DNA of 64,000 bases from Dugong dugon (Eukaryota; Chordata; Mammalia; Sirenia; Dugongidae). Both the position numbers and the translations under genes were made by a program. The notes beneath the pieces are model-generated. The model saw only the letters and a program-made list of their open reading frames with translations. It was not told where the DNA came from and made no database searches. The DNA is taken from positions 10,317,128-10,381,127 of the forward strand of contig CM057481.1 in assembly GCA_030035585.1 (NCBI GenBank), given 5' to 3'. Shown here one piece after another: positions 12,701 through 23,200 of the stretch; positions within the stretch are counted from its first letter, which is position 1, and every line of letters begins with the position of its first letter.

Positions 12701-15700
12701 CTGCCACATCTTACCCCTGTGGCGCAGCTGGTGAGTTTGAACTGCCGATCTTTTGGTGAGTAGCCAAGGGCTTCACCACTGCACCACCAGGGTTCCTCTG
12801 ATCTGGTTATAGGGGATTTTAAGTATCAATTTGGGAGATGTTTCCTTTATTCTGTAATGAACTAAAGGCTGGCTGGTTTGTTTCCTAAGTCGAGGAGTGT
12901 CATGTTCAAGGTGGCATTCACTCACAAGCTTTGTGACCTTGGGCAAGTCACTCCCCTTGTCTGTAGAACAAGGAGATGAAGGGAGAGGAGACTGGTGACT
13001 GGGAAGCAGGCTGGGAGGATGCTGCAGTGGTCCAGGTGTGAAGTCGTGGGAATCTGAGCAGGGACGTGGCGGTGCAGATAGCGGCTTAGAGACCAATTCA
13101 AAGGGAAAATCAGCAGGGCTTATTCCCTGACTGGATCTGGGATGGTAACAGGAGGAGGAGATGCGTAATAATACCAGCTCCCAAGGTAATAATAATAATA
13201 ATAATGGTATTAGCGGCTGACACTTACTGAGTACCTAGCAAATCACCTTTGTGTGTTGCCTTACGGAGGTTATATATCTCATTTAATCCTCACAGCATCC
13301 TATGAGATAGCTGTTCTTATTGAGACCATTTTCCAGATAAGACTTGGAGGATTAAGGTCCAGAGCCAGCAAATGATGGAGTTGACATTTGAACCCTGTGA
13401 GTGTAGACTCCACGTTCTGCCCTTTTCTACTTCTCTGTGATCCTATGCCATGGAGCTGAAGGCCTGGCCCCGTCTTTGAGCTGCTCTTGCCTTTGGAATT
13501 GAGGAGAGCTGTCTGGCCCCCAGGCTTTGTGGAGATTCCTCAAAGGTACAGAGGTGGGCCAGGTGTCCCCGAGTAGGAATAGAGAATGAGGAGAGACTCT
13601 CTCCTGATGCATGAGGTGTTCACCGTGTCTGGCAGCCTGAGGCACTCAGACCAGGCCCCCAGTCCAGCACAGATCGGGGGCACAGGCACCAGGGATAAGG
13701 CCGGCTTTCGCTTCATCATGTCTGTTTTTATTTCTGAGAAGACTACGATAGAGTTGCCTCATCTCTGTATTTCATCCAGTAAGTGTGTGGTCTACAGCAG
13801 AGAAACAGCAGGGAGCTTGGACGCGTCTAAATAATTACTGTTTTGAAGCATCTGAATCTGTTCTGAGTTTTATTGTAAAGATTTCTTCTTTTAATGTGCA
13901 ACATGAGAGAATACTACTCTTTTTTTTTTTTTTTAGCACCCTGTGAGCTAACATTTGAATTTAAAAACAGATAAGAACATGATTGTTTTCAGTGTGAAAG
14001 CATATACCAGTAACCAGTTTCCCCAGTGCATGATACGTGGAGCCATCTACAAAGTCTAATCTGCACCTAATTATTCAGGCAGGTCTGTGCATGAAGCACA
14101 GTATAGTTGCATTTGAAAGTGTCTGCAAAGCAAGTGATCTCTGCACAGTATACCCCACTGCCATTGAGTCGATTCCGGCTCAGAATGACCCTATAGGACA
14201 GAGTAGAACTGCCCCGTAGGGTTTCCAAGACTAAATCTTTACAGAAGCAGACTGCCAATTCTTTTTCTTGCGGATTGGGCTGGCGAGTTCGAACTGCTGA
14301 CCTTTTGGTTAGCAGCTGAGCACTTAGCCACTGTACCACCAGGGCTCCTTCTACAGATAGGCGCGGCAATTTGTTTTCCCTCCTTTTTGAAATCCTTGTA
14401 GCATTACCCCAGACGAGCGGAAATATTTAGCCCTGTACTCTTGGATGCACTGTGAATGTGTGATAAACATAAAACCCACGGTAGCAATGTAGCTTGACTT
14501 ACATGTTCCCTGAATAAATTTTTCCATGTATGAAAAGGGAAAAATCAGAGCACGCTGAAGAGATTGCCAAGGGAGTTAGCTGATTGCATTCAGTCATGGG
14601 ATTGGATCTAAAGAAGGGTCTTGCTTTAATGCAATGCATGAATGGCCACATCTTTATTATAATTTAATAGTGTTTTGGAGACTTACTAGAAATTTCCCCC
14701 AGGAGAGCTTCTTAAAATAAACTTTGGATATTCAGATGTTCTAGAGAACTGGTTGTTTGACATTTTAAATTCTGAGGATTATTTTGGCCAAAATATGATA
14801 CTACAGACCATCTCTTCCCCCCACCTCCCACAGTTCCCCAACTGCTTAAAAAAAGACCGCTGGGATCAGCGGGAAGAACAGTCCTGCTTGTGACCCGCCC
14901 GCAGGGGAGGCTTGGCTTGTGGCGGGAGCCGACCAGTAGATGATCCTGCCACAGAGGGGAGGGGACAGACGGCTTTCAGATCCCAGTTTGAGGAGGATGA
15001 TTCTAGCGTGTGTGGGCTTAACCCAGGTACTGTCACCTGGTATTTCTCTTTATCTCCTTTCACCACTCCCTCCCCTGCAGTTTGAACCCTGGGGAGAAAA
15101 GCAACAATAAATTTCATTTAAATGCACAATGACCCTGACTACTGTTGGCAATCTGCTGAATGTAACTTTCTTTCTTTCCCCCCTGCAACCCTGCAAAATA
15201 AATCCCTCTGGAGAACCAGTGCAGAGGGATTAGACCCTTGTGGTGTTCAGGTGGATGTAAATACAAAACAGTCTTTTGAATAAATAGGAGTAGACCTGGA
15301 ATTGCTATTATAAAACGTGTACATAGATTATGAACTGATAATACTGATTATTTCTGTTGTTTTGTCTTCTGCATGCTTTAAAACACCAAAAGAAGCAGCA
15401 TTTGAAAGTAGTCATAGCTGCCTAAGGAACCACTGTGACATTTGATTTTATTAATCTTCATGCGATAATGCCAGCTGTTCAGTTCCTGAGTTAAATGAGG
15501 AAATGAACGCATCTTTATGCCTGTAGTGGATCTTTCTGGTTTCCTGGATACTTAGCAGGAAACTCAGAAAATTAAAGTGCTGGTTAATTTGGGCTGTCCA
15601 GGTACACTTAGGAATAGTTAACTGATAAAATTATCAATTAATGTCGAAGTCTTTAAAATCAAGGAAAAGGCATGGATTCCACTACATATTAAAAGTGTAG

Positions 15701-17164
15701 GAAGGTCAAAGGGGAAGATAGTTGTAAATCAGTTGCTCAGATGCTTCCTATGTATTATAAGTTTCTGAGGAACCCTGTCTCATTTCCTTGGATACCCAGT
15801 GTAACACCAAGCAGGTGTTCAACAAACATCATCCAAAAACCAAACCCATTGCCACTGAGTCGATTCTGACTCATAGCGACCCTGTAGGACAGAGTAGAGC
15901 TGTCCCACAGAGTTTCCAAGGATGTAATCTTTACAGAAGCAGACTGCCACACCGTTCTCCCATGGAGAAGCTGGTGGGTTCAAACTGCCAACCTTTCAGT
16001 AAGCAGCCAGGCGTTTAACCATTGCACAGCCAGGTCTCCTCAACAAGCATTATCTGAGTTAATTTGAAGGATGAGCGATGTCTTTAGTCTATTTTGTGAA
16101 AGTTCTTTCTTTTTGTTCTTTTGAAAGTACGATAAAAACCAAGAAGAGGGAAAGGAAACAAAAAGAAAGTTAGTATACCAAAGCGTTCTGCTATTTATTC
16201 TTTGTTTTGTGGCTGTAAAACTCAGATTAATTTTACAGGATTTATGCTCGAGATTAGGTTGACATCAAGAATAAAAAGCTTCTTTGATGACACTAAAGAG
16301 CTTGTATTTTTTTTTAATAATGTATTATTTCTTGTTATCAAAATGGAGCTGTCACCAAAATTTGGGAAATAGGGAAAAGAACAAATAAATGATCTTTGAA
16401 GTTCATAATAGCTACAGAAGTGTGCAGATGATGCATCAGTCCCTAGAATGCAGTCTCAGACTTCAGCTTGTTGCTGTAAGATCTTCTTTCACACTTGTAT
16501 GAAAGGTCTTTCAAAATTATACTAGGTCAGAAAATAAATACATAAAGGAAGCATCAACAGATTTTGAACTCTAGTTAATGATATACTGAAGTGTGTAGAG
16601 GTACTAATATCTGTAACTTACTTTGAAATGTATCAGAAAGGTAAGAATGGACATATGGATGGAGAGATGTGTGATAAAGCAAATATAGCTAAATGTTGTA
16701 GAGTCTAGGTGGCCAGCATCTGGATGTTTAATTTTTAAATAATAAAGTATTGGGGGGGGGGGAAAGAAACTTGTATGAAAGTACAAAACTTATAACTGGT
16801 AAAAATTTTCACCCAGTTGCTTTGAGCAGAAGGTATCATTTCACTAGCATATGAAAAATAATCCTTAACCCTATAGAGAATTCATGAACAGTTTGTTACA
16901 AGATCTGGAAGTTTCTTGCTAAGTAAAGGCCTCTGCCAGAACGTTGCCATTCAGAGACTGGTTTGTTCGACTGTTTCTTACTGAAATGCGGGGCCCTGTT
17001 GGCACAAGGGTTAAGAGCTCAGCTGCTAACCAAAAGTCAGTTTGGCAGTTCGAATCCACCAGCTGCTCCTTGGAAACCCTACAGGGCAGTTCTACTCTGT
17101 CCTGTAGGGTCACTATGAGCCGGAATCGACTTGACAGCATCGAGTGTGGTTTGGTTATATAAGA

Positions 17165-17251
<87 letters not shown>

Positions 17252-20200
17252 GTATCTAAATAGAGATACAACATGTTGAAAGCATTTATTATTCCTCCTT
17301 TTCCCAAAGTAGCAACTTAGATGACAGAATTCTCAGAATTTAGGTCCCAGTGTGCCTTGGTGATCTAGGCCGAGCCCCTGAGACTTGTTAGTGTAGATGG
17401 TTTGCTTACTTTCCCCATACCTCCTCTGTTTCCACAGATAAACATCATTCAGGGAATCGTAGCAGAAATCAACACCAAAACGGGGGAATCTGAATGCCGC
17501 TATTATAAAGAACGGCTCCTCTACTTGGAGGAAGGGCAGAAAGACTCTCTGATCGACAGCTCAAGAGTGCTGTGTTGTCACGGCGAACTGAAGAACAACC
17601 GGGGCGTGGTAAGTGGTGGTTCTCCTTCAGCGGTCACATCCTGCGCCGCCTTCGATGCTCGGCTGTTGAACCGCCCCTTACTCCGACTCACGTATCCACG
17701 TTGTTGTTGTCGTCAGGTGCCGTAAAGTGAGTTCAGACTCATAGCAACCCACGTACAACAGAACAACACACTGCTTGGTCCAGTGCCAGCCTCACAGTCG
17801 TTGTGCTTGAACACGTCATTGTAGTCACTGTGTCAGTCCATCTCGTTGAGGGTCTTCATCTTTTTCGCTGACCCTCTACTTTACCAAACGTGATGTCCTT
17901 CTCCAGGGAGTGGTCCCTCCTGATAACATGTCTAAAGTATGTGAGACAAAGTCTCGTCATCCTCGCTGGTAAGGAGTATTCTTTGTACTTCTTCCAAGAC
18001 AGAAGCCTATCCATGGTTACATAGTTTTCAGACAAAAATTATCTTTCCAGTGTCTTTTATGTCATAAGAATACTTTTTTTTCCCCATGGGCCAGTACATA
18101 TTCAGAAAGAATTTTGGAAACTAACATAGGGTTGCCAGCTTTTCATTTTGTTTGATCATGACCTTCAAAAACAAATACATAACAGTTATCTCCTCCCACT
18201 TTGATTTCAGAAAGTAAAGGATGATTTTAGTAGGATGTTAAAGGGATTTGACGTCAGGAAAACTGATAACTCTTGAATTGACTGCGTTTAGCTTTATGAA
18301 AGACCTTTTTCTTTCTCACAGATTGGCACCCATCCACAGACTGGCATTTCAGCACCTGTTTGTTTGCTTTAAAAGAATAGCCTGCCTTCCACGGGCTGCC
18401 TCTCTAGCTGTGACCTATAGATTTCCCATTTCCTGGCTTTTATTCCTGAGATATTGAAGCTCTTCCTCTTCTGCTGTGACAGAAACCTGTACCACTCTCT
18501 CCTGGAGCATTTACTACAGTGTATTAAAATTCTCCGTCCATCTGTCAGTATCTTCCACTAGACCGTGTTCTTTTAGAGCAGGGACTATGTCTTGTCAATC
18601 CCCAGCACCTACTATGGAGACCTGGCACATATTGCCAGTTGCCATCCAGTCAGTTTCAACTCATGGTAACCAACCCCATGTGTGTCAAAGTAGAACTGTA
18701 CTCCAGAGGGTTTTCAATGGCTGATTGTTTGGAAGTAGGTCGCCAGGGCTTTCTTCCGAGGTGCCTCTGGGTGGACTCAAACCTCCAACCTTTCGGTTAG
18801 CAGCTGAGTACATTAGCCATTTGCACCAGGGACTGCTATGAAGCACTCAGAAATGTTAGTTGAATGAGTGAATGCGTATGTAAAGGAAGGATGGATTTGA
18901 ATTAAAGAGAGTTCAAAATTCATTCAATATACCGTTTTTATGTGTAGCCAGTAGAAAATAATGTTTAATTAATTTGCTTAATTAAATTAAGTAGAAATTA
19001 ATCTTTAATTAATTAAAATATGTATTTTTAAATTTCTGTGTTGAGAAGGAGGGTCTCCACTTTAATTGTATTTTGTCTTCAATATCTAGCCAAACTGTAG
19101 AATGAAAACGGAAAACTCAATTAACGGGTTATTAATAAAGCTTTGATGATTCAAGGGACACCCTTTTGACCTGCACTGTGAAGTGGCTTTTACGGGCAGG
19201 CGTGGCAGTGTTACTTCAAATCACGTGGTAGCACCCACTCTCAGGGCTGCTGTGGATCCAGCCAGCTGATGGTGCAACACATACTGAGACCTGTCCTCCT
19301 GATTAAAGAGGTGTCTGTTTGCCTGGGGAGTTACCGTTGCTAGATAGCTGTGTCTGCTGCTTGCTGCTTTTCAGAAAGCACTGCTGGACTTCTAACTGAT
19401 GCTCTGGCTCCTTGAACATTCTTTCTAGGAAGCCCCAGGGGAAAGAGCTGGGAAGATGCACAGCTCCCTGGAATGTGGGCCTGTTCTCTTTCTAGAAGTC
19501 AGTCAAGGACTGAAGACTGTCCAGTTAGACATGTCAGGAGCATTGGAAGTGAACTCCAGTTCATATTGCAGGCAGATGGATCTTGGAGAACGAAGATAGT
19601 AGTTGGGGTGGGAGGTTTGTTTTAGTTAATGTTTTTTTGTTGTTGTTGTTGTTGCTGTTGTTTTTCTTCCAGTATACCTGTGGAAGTCATTGTGAACAAA
19701 GTCCTGTGTCAGAAAAAAAAACACAGTAGTTTGAAGGTCAAAAGGAACTGAGGCTAATAAGAGGAATTCTCAGTGAACATTTATAAATGAGAGATACTTT
19801 TCAAAGGTTCACCAGACCATCTGAGTTCAAACTGCTTCCCTTGGCTAGAAGATGGATTGAAGCAGAAACTGTATAAAAATCCTTGATTATTTTTAGCATA
19901 ATGCCTAGCTCCTTCCTTCCCCCACTCCCAAAAGGAAAAGTCTTAACACACTCTTTCCACCCCTGCCCCAAAAAGCCCTTTTACTTGATTGTTTTGTGCT
20001 TTGCGCTTTACTCTGTGTTTTTCAATCTTTATAAATGCACGTGTAACCTTTTTGATAAACAGAGCCGCACTTTTCATCCCCACGTAGGAAATCATCAGCA
20101 TCTGTGTATTCCACCAGCCAGCCTCTGGTTGAGCTTCGTTTTCCACAATGTTCCGTGGGGGGCACAGGGGGTAGTGGTGTTATAGGAGGACCCACAGATT

Positions 20201-23200
20201 GCTTTTTCCCAAAATATAAAATTATGTGATAATGCCAAATGTGCTTCTCCTGTCCCAAATCAAAACTGAAATGTGAGTTTCCACCCCCGCCCAGCCCTAG
20301 GTTGATATTCCCATAGTTCCCTTTTCCCTTGGGAAACCACACCTCAGCTGCAGCCTTGTGGATCTTCTCACTTCAGTTCCGAAGCATTTCCAAACTGTGA
20401 GAGGCACTGGATGGAGCCACGTTACCCCAGCTCCACCCAGCAAACATGCTTTCATGATGTGGTTTGAGACAAGCCTCTCAAAGTGAATCATTGCTGAGAT
20501 TTCCTTTTTGCTCATAACACACACATCAGTCATCAGCCTTTCAAGCACGACCTGTTCGGAGACCCCAGGTTCTGATGAACTTAACCGAGAAGGAAAACTT
20601 TAATCTTCTTTCTTTGTGGCTGCAGTCACATGCTCTGGTTGCCTAAAGAACGGGCAGTGTTCAGAGCTGAAGCTCCTGGACAAGCTGATCGTCAGCCCTG
20701 TGGTTGAAGGAACACGTGTTTCTAGGGTTTGGGAAGTAGATTAACACTAGGCTTTTTGATACACCAGTCTCATCCTTTATAGACTATTGTTAATTTGATC
20801 TGTTAGAATTATACTGGGTAAGATAATATATACTATTATATTACTACTGGGTAAGATAACCATGGAGTGGAGTCTCCCTGGGGGATGCAAACAGTTAACT
20901 AGCTTGGCTGCTAACTGAAAGTTGGAGGTTTGCGTCTACCCAGAAGCACCTCAGAAGAAAGGCCTGGCAGTCTGCTGCCAAAAAATCAGCCACTGAAAAT
21001 CCTGTGGAGCGAAGTTCTACTCTGACACACATGGGGTCACCGTGAGTCAGGATCAACTCAGTGGCAACTGGTAGTACTGTTGATAAAACCACCAAAGCCA
21101 GGGGGAGCTAATGTTTTTCCTTCATTACCGCCTTTATTCTATTCCCCTTTCTCAGTCTTTCCTTAAGGGAGCTAGAAACTGTATGTCTGCACAGGTGGTG
21201 CATTGCAATCTGACTAGTACCTCTGGGGTTGGCAGCCCTGGCTTCAGGTGCCTGCTACAGAAAGGCTCTCTCCAGCGGGCCTCTTGGGAGGTATGCCAGT
21301 AGGAAAGGCAATGGCTGCATCTGGAAATGCCTCTAACCGGCCTGAGTTCTGTTCTCCTGGATGTAGATTTGAGCCTAGGAGCTCATTATCCAGTGTAAAT
21401 CTGCTACCTGGGGACCTCTTACCCACAGAGGTCCACAAATCAGTGACGTATTAGATTATTGTTTACAGAAATCCTATGGATTCTTTTCTTTTAGAAACTG
21501 CATGTTTTCCTGTTCCAAGAAGTGCTTGTGATCACTCGAGCTGTCACCCACAACGAGCAGCTCTGCTACCAGTTGTACCGGCAGCCGATCCCTGTAAAGG
21601 ACCTCCTGCTGGAAGACCTGCAGGATGGAGAAGTGAGGCTGGGCGGCTCCCTGCGTGGGGCCTTCAGCAACAATGAGAGAAGTATGCATGACAGCCTGTG
21701 CTGCCCTTTTGAATGATTTGGGTTGTGGTGGTCAGTTCAAAGGGAATGGCTGGGCAGTGAAAACAGAAGAGCCAAGGCCTGGGGCCAAGTGAATTCCATT
21801 GCTGTTTCATCACTTACTGGTTGTGTAACCTTGTTGAGCCTCTGTGGGCCTCAGTTTCTCATCTGCAGAGTGGGGATACATGTGTTCCTACTTCATAAGG
21901 CTTGTTACAAGGATTAAGGGAGACGCTGCAAGTGAACATGTCCGCATATAACTTGAACATTGGCTCCTCTTCTCTGCATCCTTCTGTTGGAGAAAAGCAC
22001 ACTTAATACCAGACAATCCCTTGTGGATACCAGTTTCACAGCAGTGGGTTTCATAGTTGCGCTGGCAGACTAGTCTTACAAAGACGTAAGGATGGTCAGC
22101 TGGGCTGAGTGTTCATCTGTAACGTTACCTGAATGGGTTTCTCTAACTCGAGACTTTATTAAGAGGAGCTCAGAGAGCAATATCTGGTAGTATCTTCCAT
22201 GTGTCTAGCAAGACAGTGCCTAGAACAAAGTTAATTTCTTTGCCCCTATGGAACTTACATTGCAAAGGAAGAGATAAACAAATATTCCAGGTGCCCCTAA
22301 GAAAAATAAATCCTGGTAAGGGTGTAAGGGGACAGAGAGAGATAACAGTAGGTGGTCTGTTTCAGATGAGGTGGTCAGGGAAGTCTTCTTTGAGAAAGTA
22401 ACATTTGAGCCTCCTGGGTTACCACAGGCATCATATTTTCAAAGCGATTAATATATACTATCAGCTATTCATCAATCCTTCCACCCTACTGGTAATAATA
22501 ATGATAGTAAGTAGTTCATATTTATTGAATACCATGAGATGCCAGGCATTGTGTGAGCACTTACATGTATTATCACATTTGTTCCCTGTAACAACCTTAT
22601 GAGTCAGGGTTTCTTGGTTTTCCCCATTTACAGATAAGGAAACTGAGGCACAGAGAGGGTAAGGTAGTTGCCCAAGACCAAAGGGGTGTAGACTGTACTT
22701 AAGGGATTGGTATTATCTTCTAGCCAAAGATGGCTAGCAATGAAGCATTTGGGCCTACGCTGCCTTTGTTGCTTAGCCTCTAAGCCATCTGAAGTGGTAG
22801 TTCCCAGTCTGTTGGCTCCTAGGTTAGAGCAAGTGAACTAGGTCAGCGTGCTCAAGAATTGCACACAGGGCCCATTAAATGTCAGTTAGTGGTGATGGTA
22901 TTAGACTAAATAAAGATATCTTGCATATTGTACACTACCATTTTTCAAATGTATATAGCTCCTCTTGAGTTAAAGTGTAATTTCATTTAAAAATGAAACC
23001 GAATGTATCGTAACTCTATGTCTTTACATATTTTCTCAGTCAGTGGATACTAAATGTACAGGTACTATCAGGTGGAGTGTTGTAGATATGTGTTGATGTT
23101 ACAGAGAGTTTCTTAAACTTGAAAAAGCTCTAGCTTAGGCACTTGTTAAAATTACAGGTTGTCAAGCCCATCCTACATGTGTTGAATCAGAATCTCTTTA

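Larger units (their letters stand above)
11566..17437. other. ARHGEF3 intron, 5.9 kb, SINE-rich
   Basis: Holds five AfroSINEs, MIR fragments, an ATA-type short repeat at about 13,188-13,204 and a GT microsatellite. 14,360-15,780 and 16,060-16,980 show no repeat I can name and no gene. Confidence 0.75.
17609..21494. other. ARHGEF3 intron, 3.9 kb
   Basis: Starts with an antisense RTE tail. It then has L2 with a SINE inside, AT-rich sequence (18,900-19,140) and a short GTT repeat near 19,637-19,660. 19,660-20,860 looks single copy with no gene. Confidence 0.75.

Noticed and set aside
17402..17725. Extension of the exon at 17,438 beyond its donor
   Set aside because: The open frame runs past a strong gtaagt donor into intron and then the antisense RTE; the next exon joins correctly at 17,608.
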